Made by a program: the position numbers and the translations under genes | The notes under the pieces: model-generated | The model's database searches: none | The model's input: only the letters and a program-made list of their open reading frames with translations | What the model was told of the DNA's origin: nothing | Shown here: one piece after another, positions 1 to 7,109 of the stretch | How the letters are laid out: each line of letters begins with the position of its first letter | How positions within the stretch are numbered: the first letter of the stretch is position 1 | DNA from: Acidobacteriota bacterium | GTDB lineage: Bacteria; Acidobacteriota; Terriglobia; Acidiferrales; UBA7541 | DNA length: 8,939 nt | Direction of reading: 5' to 3' | Assembly: GCA_003224195.1 (NCBI GenBank) | Contig: QHYP01000157.1 | Span: forward strand, 6,424-15,362

Positions 1-2
1 TG

Positions 3-1229
3 CTCGCGCAGCAATCCCGCAACGAGGAAGCCGCAAAAGAATTTTCTGAAGCGCTCCGCCTCGAGCCCGATTTGGCCTCAGCGCATTTTCATCTCGGGGT
101 TGTCCGCCTCCAGCAGAAATCCCTTGATGAAGCTGTTTCTCATCTCCAGGCCGCCGTCCGCCTTTCATCCGAAAACGCGCAGGCTCATTTCTATCTCGGC
201 CAAGCGCTCGAACAGAAAGCTGACGTCAACGCCGCCATCCGCGAATACGCCGCCTGCGTCAAACTGCGGCCCGATCTCGTTGACGCTCAAACCCGGCTGG
301 GTCTGCTCCAGCAGCGGGCCGAAAACGTCGAGGAAGCGGTCACAGCTTTCCGGCAGGTCGCGAAACTCCAGCCGCAAAATCCGGAAGGGCACAACAATCT
401 CGGCCTGGCGTTGCTTCAATTCGGCGACGCGCCCGGCGCCATCGCCGAATTCCAGTCGGCGTTGCGTTTGCAACCCGGAGACACCGGTTACGAGGGCAAC
501 CTCGGCGTCGCTTTTCTCCAAAGAGCGGATTTCGACTCCGCCATCGCCCAGTTCCAATCGGCTCTGAAGAAAACACCCAATGACGCCACGCTCCATTACG
601 ACCTGGGCCTGGCTCTCAAACTGAAAGACAAGTTGACGGACGCGTTGGCCGAGCTGCGCCGCGCGGAGGAGCTCGACCCCGCGCAGCCCGACGTGCATTA
701 CACGCTCGGCGTAACTCTCTGGCAGCAGGGCGAGTTCGACCCTGCCGCGGAGGAACTCCGCGCGGCGATCCGCGCCAAGCCCGATTACGCCGAGGCCTAC
801 TACACCCTGGGCACCGTTCTAAAGCAGCAGAGTAAGTTGCAGGAATCCGCCGAAGCGCTCCGCGAAGCCATCCGTCTGCAGCCTGACTTCGCCGGCGCTC
901 ACACAACACTAAGCGCCGTTCTCCGCCAGCTCGGCGATACCGCAGGCGCCGCCGCAGAGGCCCGCGCGGGCCTCGAAATCAGCAAGCGAAAAACGGATCA
1001 GCAAGCCGCTACCTTCGCCACCAATTCCGGCAAGAGACTCCTGAACGCAGGGGACCTCGAAGGCGCCATCTCACAATTCCGCTCCGCCATCAACTCCATG
1101 CCGGACTACGCCCCGGCACACTTCCAGCTCGCTCTCGCACTCCAGCGAAAAGGCGAAACAGCCGAGGCGGCAAGAGAATTCCGCAAGGCGGCCGAGCTTG
1201 ACAGCCGATTCCAGCCGCCGCCGAGGTAA
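3..1229 (+). CDS. Tetratricopeptide-repeat (TPR) protein, 5'-truncated by window edge
   Basis: The frame is open from base 3 to a TAA at 1227-1229. The first in-frame start-like codon (TTG at 72) lies inside a repeat, and the codons before it already read as the second helix of a TPR, so the gene begins before the window. About 408 residues are visible: one partial repeat followed by roughly eleven 34-residue TPRs with the usual pattern (AHFxLG in helix A, A in helix B, then LxPD). The ninth and tenth are looser, joined by a charged stretch rich in K, R and Q. There is no membrane span or catalytic motif in the visible part. TPR solenoids bind proteins, so a scaffold or partner-binding role is likely but the partner is unknown. 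It may be the C-terminal part of a larger multidomain protein such as a cytochrome c/PHM/TPR fusion. It converges on the regulator gene with an 18-nt gap and no clear terminator. Confidence 0.92.
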   Translation, partial: LAQQSRNEEAAKEFSEALRLEPDLASAHFHLGVVRLQQKSLDEAVSHLQAAVRLSSENAQAHFYLGQALEQKADVNAAIREYAACVKLRPDLVDAQTRLGLLQQRAENVEEAVTAFRQVAKLQPQNPEGHNNLGLALLQFGDAPGAIAEFQSALRLQPGDTGYEGNLGVAFLQRADFDSAIAQFQSALKKTPNDATLHYDLGLALKLKDKLTDALAELRRAEELDPAQPDVHYTLGVTLWQQGEFDPAAEELRAAIRAKPDYAEAYYTLGTVLKQQSKLQESAEALREAIRLQPDFAGAHTTLSAVLRQLGDTAGAAAEARAGLEISKRKTDQQAATFATNSGKRLLNAGDLEGAISQFRSAINSMPDYAPAHFQLALALQRKGETAEAAREFRKAAELDSRFQPPPR

Positions 1230-1247
1230 GGAAGGACAAGACGATCT

Positions 1248-2495
1248 TTAGGAGGCCCCTTTTCGCAAAGCCACCAATTGGGTTTCCACCGGTACGCCGC
1301 GAGTGACCTTGACCTGCAGCACGGCTTCGTACGGCTTCAGCTCGCCAGTGTCGGAGACCGAGAGCCGCAGCAGCAGTTTTTCGATCGAATCCTGCCGGCA
1401 GACGTACTCGACGGCTGCCTGTGTCCCGATTGTCGTAGTGCCTGCAAGAATCAGCACGGACTGCGCCGGGTTCAATCCGCGGATAAGAGCCACAACGGCG
1501 TAGTCTTCTGTCAGCGGCTCGCCTGAAGGAGTCGCCAGAAACTGCTTCGGTTCGTCCGGTTGCGGATGCACGTTCACGATCTCCAGATCGCCTTTGCGCC
1601 GGCCGGAAACCACGCGCTGAAAAACGAACTCCTGCGTACCTGGAATTTCCAGCAGCGTGAGGTTTTCCGATGGCGAGCCGATGAAAATCAGGTTGTTGTT
1701 CTTGGCGTCGTCCAGGGAGAAGAGGCTGCCGCGTTTTACGCGAATCCGATGATGGAGAAGCCCGAAGACGTGATCGAGTTCGTGAATCGCCAAGACCTCA
1801 CCCACGCCCGTGTAATGATCCAGAATGGCGTTCCGGGAGTCGTGAGCCGCTTCGTAATAGCGCATCCCCGTCTCGGGACGCCCGATAAATGCCGCATTGC
1901 TGAAGATCACCCAGGGCTCTTCCGGCCCCGACACAAACCGCTTCCAGAAGACATGAAACGCCGCCGGTGCCGTGTCCTCGTGGCCGGCCGCGCCCACTTC
2001 CGCCGTGTTCCGAGCCACGAGCAGCACCACGATCGCCGCCACCGCGCAGGCTAACAGAACTGCAAGTGCCCCCGCCGCGATCATCCACCTGCGGGAACCG
2101 GACCGTTCGAAGCCTTCGTCTCTTTCGATTTCACGCCTCGGGCCGTGAGTCCTCCCGACCGGCGCCCCCCGATGGTGAAACGATAACGCGTACGCGCCTT
2201 TGGGCAATTCCACCACAATCGTGTCTTCCGCCCCGTTGGACGCGTAATACTCCGCCAACTTCACTCGCAGGCGTCCCGCTTGCACCCGGACCGTCGAATC
2301 CAATTGCGGATCGAAGTTTGAGGGTCTCCCGAAAACCTCCGTCGCGATTTGATACTCTTTCAGAGTTGACCCGGGATGTTCTACGGCGTGTTTCGCCAAA
2401 TAGCGGAGGAGTTTGCAGAGAGATTCCGACCCATGGAGGGCATGGCTACCGACGAGACGTTCGATCTGCCCGAGAAATTGCTCCCGCTCGGTCAT
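1248..2495 (-). CDS. ToxR/CadC-like membrane-anchored winged-helix regulator
   Basis: A 415-residue protein in three parts. Residues about 1-107 look like the acidobacterial winged-helix domain related to OmpR/ToxR effector domains: an EYQIATEVFGR helix, then DSTVRVQAGRLRVKL as the likely recognition helix, then a beta-wing ending ELPKGAYALSF. An Arg-rich linker precedes one hydrophobic span at about 138-162, so by the positive-inside rule the DNA-binding domain is cytoplasmic and the C-terminal ~250 residues periplasmic. The periplasmic part has Rossmann-like strands (NLIFIGSPSEN, SVLILAGTTTIGT) and an exact HExxHxxGxxH at 238-248. I chose ATG 2495: it places MTEREQ at the start of the domain and has a G-run (plus-strand 2500-2504) a few bases upstream. 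An in-frame TTG at 2552 would add 19 residues with no domain content. The gene is divergent from the receptor gene, making that its first candidate target. The DNA-binding call is firm; the ligand and target are unknown. Confidence 0.85.
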   Translation of the reverse strand: MTEREQFLGQIERLVGSHALHGSESLCKLLRYLAKHAVEHPGSTLKEYQIATEVFGRPSNFDPQLDSTVRVQAGRLRVKLAEYYASNGAEDTIVVELPKGAYALSFHHRGAPVGRTHGPRREIERDEGFERSGSRRWMIAAGALAVLLACAVAAIVVLLVARNTAEVGAAGHEDTAPAAFHVFWKRFVSGPEEPWVIFSNAAFIGRPETGMRYYEAAHDSRNAILDHYTGVGEVLAIHELDHVFGLLHHRIRVKRGSLFSLDDAKNNNLIFIGSPSENLTLLEIPGTQEFVFQRVVSGRRKGDLEIVNVHPQPDEPKQFLATPSGEPLTEDYAVVALIRGLNPAQSVLILAGTTTIGTQAAVEYVCRQDSIEKLLLRLSVSDTGELKPYEAVLQVKVTRGVPVETQLVALRKGAS

Positions 2496-2664
2496 ACAGC
2501 CCCCGCGACAGTCATTTAACAGGAGAGTAACAAGCAGTTCATCTCCTTGCAAGTCTTGAGTTTATTTTTTGTAACCGTATCAAACCTGCGGAAACTTCCC
2601 TCCGGGGCTAATAGTTTCATATTAGGTCGCTAAACATACCCCGGTCAGCCTTTCTCGATCGGTG

Positions 2665-2693
2665 GCGATACGTGTATCGCTAACCGTAACGGT
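2665..2693. promoter_or_regulatory. Two adjacent perfect palindromes (candidate operator)
   Basis: GCGATAC-GT-GTATCGC at 2665-2680 is a perfect 7-bp inverted repeat around two bases. Three bases further, ACCGT-A-ACGGT at 2683-2693 is a perfect 5-bp inverted repeat around one base. Dyads of this size suit binding by a dimeric regulator, and the divergently encoded winged-helix protein is the obvious candidate. No run of T follows, so neither looks like a terminator. The symmetry is read directly; the operator role is inference. Confidence 0.4.
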
Positions 2694-2710
2694 GCACGGG
2701 GTCTAGGCCG

Positions 2711-2726
2711 TTGACCGCTCTGCGGT
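2711..2726. promoter_or_regulatory. Third palindrome overlapping a TTGACC hexamer
   Basis: ACCGC-TCT-GCGGT at 2714-2726 is a perfect 5-bp inverted repeat whose left arm overlaps a TTGACC hexamer (2711-2716), which resembles a -35 element. Its ACCG/CGGT outer bases resemble those of the 2683-2693 dyad, so the two could be variants of one binding site. No good -10 follows, which weakens the promoter reading. Confidence 0.3.
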
Positions 2727-2966
2727 GACACATGAAGAAGCTCCCGCGGGGCGCGCGGGTGGGACCAAGTCAGTCTCGCTTTCGGGGGATGGCCTATGAA
2801 ACTCGGGCGTCATTTCGGCGGGGGGCTCACCTTCCAGCGCGGTGCAGTCTGCTCAGCTTACACAACCTTTCTCAGTCTTTCGTTGCGCATTTCCCTTGGA
2901 GCTTAGGCGCTTTGTTCTTTTTCGGGGGTGCTGGCAGTGTTGGGGGAGAAATTGAATCATTCTCGT

Positions 2967-2972
2967 GGAGGG
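2967..2972 (+). promoter_or_regulatory. Shine-Dalgarno that fixes the receptor start
   Basis: GGAGGG lies 5 nt before ATG 2978. The frame is open upstream to an ATG at 2732, but only the 2978 start gives a strong ribosome binding site and a normal signal peptide, so it decides the start. Confidence 0.8.
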
Positions 2973-2977
2973 TCAAG

Positions 2978-5900
2978 ATGACGAGACGGTCAGTATGGGG
3001 TGTTATCGCTGTTCTCGCATTACTTTTTTGTGTTCTTACGCCGAAAGCTTCCGCACAAGCAGTTTATGGAAGCGTGTTTGGCACAGTCACCGACCCGCAA
3101 GGGGCCGCGGTTGTGGGCGCCAAAGTCACTGTAACTTCGGTGGGCAAAGGCCTTAGCACCGAAACGACAACGAACGAGAGTGGCAACTATACCGTTACTC
3201 ACCTGATCCCCGACGCGTATCGAGTAAAGTTCGAAGCTGCGGGATTCAAGTCGTACGACGTACCGAGCGTGCAGGTTTCCGCGGACGCGGCCGTGCGATT
3301 GGATCCGCAACTGCAAGTAGGGGCTGTCACGCAGAGCGTCGAAGTCACCTCGGAGGTTCCGCAGCTTAAGACGGATCGCGCGGATGTTGCGATTGAATTC
3401 AACGAAAAATATGTCGAAAATCTTCCCATCCTTAACCGCAACTTCACGAACTTCGAGTTGCTCTCCCCCGGGACGCAGAAGCTCGTCGGTTGGAGTCACG
3501 CCGCCACAGAAAACCCGCAAGGTGGCCAGCAAATTTTCGTCAATGGCCAGCACTTCAGCGGCACGGCCTTTGAGTTGGACGGGACAGACAACCAAGACCC
3601 GATTCTCGGGATTATCGTCGTCAATCCGAACCTCGACGCCATCCAAGAATCCAAGATCGCATTACAAAATTACGATGCCGAGTTCGGCAAGGCTGTCGCG
3701 GGTGTCGTGACCGTGCAGACCAAATCGGGCACGAACGAAATTCATGGCAGCGGTTTTTATGACTATCGCGGAGACGGCCAACAGGCTCGCGATCCGTTCA
3801 AGAATGCGACAAAGGACGCAGTCACTGGTAGGTTTCTGCCGCATGCCAGCTTCAAAGCGTTTGGCGGGGCTGCCGGCGGCCCGATCATTAAGAATAAACT
3901 CTTCGCCTTCGGCGACTACCAGGGCACTCGCCAGGAGGGTGGCCTCAGCAACGGGCTCACTATCCCGACGGCGGAAGTGATCAGCACTTGCAACCCCGCG
4001 ACGAACGCTACAAGCGCCACGCCAGGTTTCTGCGATCTGAGCCAGTATTTGGGTGCCGCCGGAATAAACGGTACCGGCAAAATATACGACCCGGCAACGG
4101 GTAACCCGAGTGACGGTTCGGGCCGCACGCAGTTCGCCGGAAACAGGATTCCCATTGGAAGGGTCTCTCCAGCGGCCGGGAAGATACTGGCCTTATTCCC
4201 TGCGCCGACTCCGGGCAGCGGAGTGATTAATAACTTCGTCGGTTCGGGCTCTGGACCGTACAACCAAAACAGCTTCGATACGCGCATCGACTACAGCGCC
4301 CCGCGCGGCTTCACTATCTTTGGGCGTTTCAGCCTGGACTACTTCTCGCTCTCCGGCAAAGGATCGCTTGGGGTCCTTGGCGGGCCAGGTTTTGGACCGG
4401 GAGGCTTGAACGGACAGTCCACGGTACACAACTATAGCTTGGCTACTGGTTTTGACAAGGCGGTCGGGACAAAGTGGCTGACCGACGTACGGTTCGGCTG
4501 GTTCCGGTATAACCCGCAGACAGCGTACTCCGACTCAAGCACAACACCGATGATTACATTGTTTGGCATACCATGTTTGAACGGCACCAGCACCGCACCG
4601 GGAACAAACTGCGCTCAAGGAGTTGCTGGTGCGCCAACGACCGGCGGTTTGTCCCGATTCCACTTCAGCGGAAATGGTATGAGAAATGGCACCTTCGGCA
4701 ACGTAGCCGGGGCTGATTCCGGGTCTTTCGGTGACGGTTTGAACGTTGGCCGTTGCAACTGCCCGCTCACGGAAAAAGAAGATCAGTTCCAGGTGGTTAA
4801 CAACTGGACGCGAATCCTAGGGAACCACCAGATCAAGTTCGGAGCGGACATTCGCTATGCGAAGAACCTTCGAGTGCCGAGCGATGCCAACCGTACTGGT
4901 GAACTAAACTTCGATTCTGGGGACACCTCGCTCGCTGGCAACGACGGTCTTGACCTTGCTACCTTCCTTCTCGGCGATGTGACCAGCTTCAATCGCTTTG
5001 TGAGCACGAGCCTCAATGCCGCCGAGCGTCAGAAGCGCTGGTTTTTCTACGGACAGGACACTTGGCGAGTCACCACGAAGTTCAGCTTCAACTATGGGCT
5101 TCGCTGGGAAATCTATTTTCCGGAAACCGTCAATGGCAAGGGAAACGGAGGGTTTGCCAACATTGACCAAGGCATTATTCGCGTGGCTGGCTTCGGAAAT
5201 ACCAGCCTCAACGGCAACACTGCCAACACCTACAAGGCGTTCGCGCCTCGGATTGGAATTGCCTACCAATATGATTCCAAAACTGTTGTGCGCCTCGGCT
5301 ATGGCCGCAGCTTTGACATCGGTGTGTTTGGTTCCAACTTCGGCCACGTGGTGACGCAAAATCTGCCGGTTCTCGCCAACCAGGACCTCTCGGATTCCAG
5401 CGTCAATGGCGGCACGAACGATCGCAGCGCGGTCTTCACTCTCGGGTGCGGCCCCACACCAACTGCGTATTGTTCTGGTCTCACCCTGGGACCGTCGTCG
5501 CTGCCGCCCATCGCGATTCCCGCGGACGGCATCTTGCCGCTACGTGGACCGCAAAACGCGGTTGATCCGCGTGTGCGACCGCGCAGACAACGGTTGCCCA
5601 CCCTGGATGCTTGGAACGTAACACTCCAGCGGCAGGTCACTGCGACGATGAACATCGAAGTGGCCTACATCGGCAACAAGGGCAGCCACACCTTCGCTGG
5701 CAACGGTCCAGCCTACAACGCGAACCAGGCTGGCGTCGGTCCGGGTACTGATCCGTTCAAGTGCCTTGCTCCTGGGGCGGTGGGAAATCCCAGCGCAACT
5801 CAGTTCTATTGCACGCCGAGCGGATTCAGAGCTCCTACAACAAATCCGGCCAACTTCAGGAGACGCTTTTTCCTCAACGGCGTGCCTGCGTTCACCTATC

Positions 5901-6787
5901 CGAATTTCCCGGGCGTCACGTGCTGCTCCAGCGACATTGGCAACTATTTCGGCAATGATGCCAGCACGCACTACGACGCGCTACAAGTAAAAGTTGAGAA
6001 GCGCTTCAGCCAGGGCCTGCAGTTCCTCGGGCACTACACTTACTCCCACGCGTTCAATTACGACGGCGATTACTTCTCCGTCGATCCGAAGTTCGCTTAT
6101 GGTCCGGACGATTTCAACCGCAAGCACGTCTTCGTCGTCAGCACCGTGTACGAGTTGCCCTTTGGCAAAGGCAAGAAGTATATGGGTAACGTTAGCCGCG
6201 GTATGGATCTTGTGATCGGCGGCTGGCAAATTTCGAACACTTCGAACTGGAGCGGCGGTTTGCCGTTTACCCCGACCATCGGTGAATGTGGCAACATCAA
6301 GGATGCAGGACCGTGCCGCCCGGATCTCCTGCCGGGACAGTCGCTTAGCACCGGCCTCCACCGCACTGGCGGCGTCCTCACTTGGTTCACGCCCGTTGCC
6401 CAATTCAACCAAGCGACGCTTTCGAACACCGACCTGACCGGGCAAGACACTTGTGCGCTTGCACGGCCCACTGCCGGAGCATTCGCTCTTCCGGCTTGTG
6501 GCCACATCGGTAACGCGCTGCGGAACTCGCTGCGCGGCCCTCATGCGTTTTTCTCCGACATGTCGCTCTCTAAGAACTTTTCGATCACCGAAAAGTACAA
6601 GGCGCAATTCCGCTTTGACGCCTACAACGTATTCAACCATCCGGTGCTCGGCTTCAGCTCGACGCAGGGCAACACCTGTATTGACTGCGCCGGCGCTGGT
6701 CAGATTGGCTCCATTGAAGCCGATGCTTCGCCGAACGCGCCGAACGGCATGCGACAGTTGCAGTTCGGCGTGCGCTTCATCTTCTGA
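2978..6787 (+). CDS. Oar-like TonB-dependent outer-membrane receptor
   Basis: A 1269-residue protein, a normal length for acidobacterial Oar-type receptors. Residues 1-26 form a signal peptide (MTRR n-region, hydrophobic core, cleavage after ASA). Residues about 31-115 are a carboxypeptidase-regulatory-like beta-sandwich (GTVTDPQGAAVVGAKVTVT, later GNYTVTHLIPDAYRV). The plug follows, with FELDGTDNQDP and NYDAEFGKAVAGVVTVQTKSGTN near residue 231, then a long beta-barrel. FDAYNVFNHPVLGF near residues 1214-1226 and a terminal Phe (FGVRFIF) are typical of this family; the terminal aromatic is the usual BAM-recognition feature. I see no clear TonB box. The mature protein has 18 cysteines in nine close pairs. 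The family mediates TonB-dependent uptake, often of large or polymeric substrates; the substrate here cannot be read. The gene is monocistronic, with its own terminator just downstream. Confidence 0.96.
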   Translation: MTRRSVWGVIAVLALLFCVLTPKASAQAVYGSVFGTVTDPQGAAVVGAKVTVTSVGKGLSTETTTNESGNYTVTHLIPDAYRVKFEAAGFKSYDVPSVQVSADAAVRLDPQLQVGAVTQSVEVTSEVPQLKTDRADVAIEFNEKYVENLPILNRNFTNFELLSPGTQKLVGWSHAATENPQGGQQIFVNGQHFSGTAFELDGTDNQDPILGIIVVNPNLDAIQESKIALQNYDAEFGKAVAGVVTVQTKSGTNEIHGSGFYDYRGDGQQARDPFKNATKDAVTGRFLPHASFKAFGGAAGGPIIKNKLFAFGDYQGTRQEGGLSNGLTIPTAEVISTCNPATNATSATPGFCDLSQYLGAAGINGTGKIYDPATGNPSDGSGRTQFAGNRIPIGRVSPAAGKILALFPAPTPGSGVINNFVGSGSGPYNQNSFDTRIDYSAPRGFTIFGRFSLDYFSLSGKGSLGVLGGPGFGPGGLNGQSTVHNYSLATGFDKAVGTKWLTDVRFGWFRYNPQTAYSDSSTTPMITLFGIPCLNGTSTAPGTNCAQGVAGAPTTGGLSRFHFSGNGMRNGTFGNVAGADSGSFGDGLNVGRCNCPLTEKEDQFQVVNNWTRILGNHQIKFGADIRYAKNLRVPSDANRTGELNFDSGDTSLAGNDGLDLATFLLGDVTSFNRFVSTSLNAAERQKRWFFYGQDTWRVTTKFSFNYGLRWEIYFPETVNGKGNGGFANIDQGIIRVAGFGNTSLNGNTANTYKAFAPRIGIAYQYDSKTVVRLGYGRSFDIGVFGSNFGHVVTQNLPVLANQDLSDSSVNGGTNDRSAVFTLGCGPTPTAYCSGLTLGPSSLPPIAIPADGILPLRGPQNAVDPRVRPRRQRLPTLDAWNVTLQRQVTATMNIEVAYIGNKGSHTFAGNGPAYNANQAGVGPGTDPFKCLAPGAVGNPSATQFYCTPSGFRAPTTNPANFRRRFFLNGVPAFTYPNFPGVTCCSSDIGNYFGNDASTHYDALQVKVEKRFSQGLQFLGHYTYSHAFNYDGDYFSVDPKFAYGPDDFNRKHVFVVSTVYELPFGKGKKYMGNVSRGMDLVIGGWQISNTSNWSGGLPFTPTIGECGNIKDAGPCRPDLLPGQSLSTGLHRTGGVLTWFTPVAQFNQATLSNTDLTGQDTCALARPTAGAFALPACGHIGNALRNSLRGPHAFFSDMSLSKNFSITEKYKAQFRFDAYNVFNHPVLGFSSTQGNTCIDCAGAGQIGSIEADASPNAPNGMRQLQFGVRFIF

Positions 6788-6811
6788 CCGGGACAGAGAA
6801 ACCTACAGCCG

Positions 6812-6843
6812 AACGGGGAGCCCTCGCGGGCTCCCCGTTTTTT
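6812..6843 (+). terminator. Rho-independent terminator of the receptor gene
   Basis: A perfect 12-bp stem (AACGGGGAGCCC pairing with GGGCTCCCCGTT) with loop TCGC is followed by a T-run at 6838-6843, 24 nt after the receptor stop. The T-run lies only on the plus-strand side, so it stops transcription from the left. It isolates the receptor from the redoxin operon. Confidence 0.93.
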
Positions 6844-6994
6844 ATGTTCTAATCTTCGCGGCGCTTTTCAGGGTTCCCGCCATAGAAAGATACGTTTGTT
6901 CTTCGCCTTCTGAAACCGTGAAGCGGTCAACGCTCTTTGTGACCGTCAAGCGGCCAACTTTCTTTGCGACCGCCAAGAAGTCGACAACCCTCAT
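6842..6994 (-). CDS. Possible 50-residue repeat-containing small protein
   Basis: A tentative ORF from ATG 6994 to a TAA at 6844-6842. Its first half is built from the 27-bp repeats and reads as nonapeptides, including VAKKVGRLT and VTKSVDRFT; the second half is not repetitive (EGEEQTYLSMAGTLKSAAKI). It is basic overall, with no signal peptide, membrane span or recognised domain. In favour: an AGGAGG 9 nt before the ATG and full use of the repeat region. Against: no convincing promoter, small size, an unbroken plus-strand frame through the same repeats, and a 3' end touching the receptor terminator. The frame also extends upstream to 7315, but that part is the antisense of the redoxin gene. 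It may be non-coding. Confidence 0.25.
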   Translation of the reverse strand: MRVVDFLAVAKKVGRLTVTKSVDRFTVSEGEEQTYLSMAGTLKSAAKIRT

Positions 6995-6997
6995 GAC
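6917..6997. repeat. Three tandem 27-bp repeats
   Basis: Direct repeats at 6917-6943, 6944-6970 and 6971-6997 abut with no spacer. Units 1 and 2 match at 22 of 27 positions, units 2 and 3 at 15 of 27. A 27-bp period is nine codons, and the array stays open on both strands: plus-strand nonapeptides such as TVKRPTFFA, minus-strand ones such as VTKSVDRFT. The array lies between the receptor terminator and the redoxin promoter. Confidence 0.8.
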
Positions 6998-7013
6998 GGC
7001 CAGCCTCCTGGCC
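6998..7013 (-). promoter_or_regulatory. Hairpin presenting a GAGG Shine-Dalgarno in its loop
   Basis: Read on the minus strand this is GGCCAG-GAGG-CTGGCC: a perfect 6-bp stem with a GAGG tetraloop, ending 3 nt before the ATG at 6994. The AGGAGG core spans loop and stem, so folding would partly mask the ribosome binding site. It matters only if the small minus-strand ORF is real. Confidence 0.3.
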
Positions 7014-7052
7014 CGTTCGGGTCGCGCGCGCCAGCAGAACGACCCAGGCAAA

Positions 7053-7081
7053 TAGACAAACTTCTCCACCCACAGTAAGAT
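7053..7081 (+). promoter_or_regulatory. Sigma70-type promoter for the redoxin/monooxygenase operon
   Basis: TAGACA (7053-7058, five of six matches to TTGACA), a 17-bp spacer, then TAAGAT (7076-7081, four of six matches to TATAAT). Transcription would begin near 7088, leaving a leader of about 22 nt before ATG 7110. This argues against the in-frame TTG at 7083, which lies upstream of the predicted start site. Confidence 0.6.
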
Positions 7082-7109
7082 TTTGGGCGTCAGAGCGAAA
7101 GATACAGTC

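Larger units (their letters stand above)
2496..2977. promoter_or_regulatory. Divergent intergenic control region between regulator and receptor
   Basis: This 482-nt stretch separates the divergent regulator and receptor genes. It opens with an AT-rich patch (about 2556-2583, including a T-run at 2565-2570), then a palindrome cluster at 2665-2726 and a GC-rich hairpin at 2743-2759 (6-bp stem CCCGCG/CGCGGG, 5-nt loop). I could not find a convincing sigma70 promoter pair for either gene. TTGACC at 2711-2716 is a fair -35 but has no -10 at 15-19 nt. The receptor mRNA could therefore carry a leader of up to about 250 nt. I recognise no riboswitch. Confidence 0.55.

Noticed and set aside
2496..2552. 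TTG start at 2552 for the regulator
   Set aside because: It adds 19 residues of no recognisable content. ATG 2495 begins exactly at the winged-helix domain.
2796..2906. 36-codon upstream ORF (ATG 2796, TAG 2904-2906) in the receptor leader, preceded by GGGGGA
   Set aside because: Possible leader peptide, but there is no run of a regulatory amino acid, no attenuator structure and no supporting promoter.
2732..2977. N-terminal extension of the receptor from ATG 2732 (82 extra codons)
   Set aside because: The extension has no domain character and would bury the signal peptide. ATG 2978 has GGAGGG at 5-nt spacing and a clean signal peptide.
6917..6997. CRISPR array
   Set aside because: The units abut without spacers, differ from each other, number only three and have no cas genes nearby.
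7019..7045. Inverted repeat GGGTCG/CGACCC just upstream of the redoxin promoter
   Set aside because: Only 6 bp with a 15-nt GC-rich loop, which is expected by chance often enough in this composition to be weak evidence for an operator.
6453..7055. Plus-strand 200-codon frame across the receptor end, terminator and 27-bp repeats
   Set aside because: Most of it is out of frame inside the receptor gene, and it then runs through a strong terminator. It is open by chance, although its repeat part is noted under the tandem array.
7083..7109. TTG start at 7083 for the redoxin
   Set aside because: It falls upstream of the predicted transcription start near 7088, and ATG 7110 already gives a complete signal peptide.
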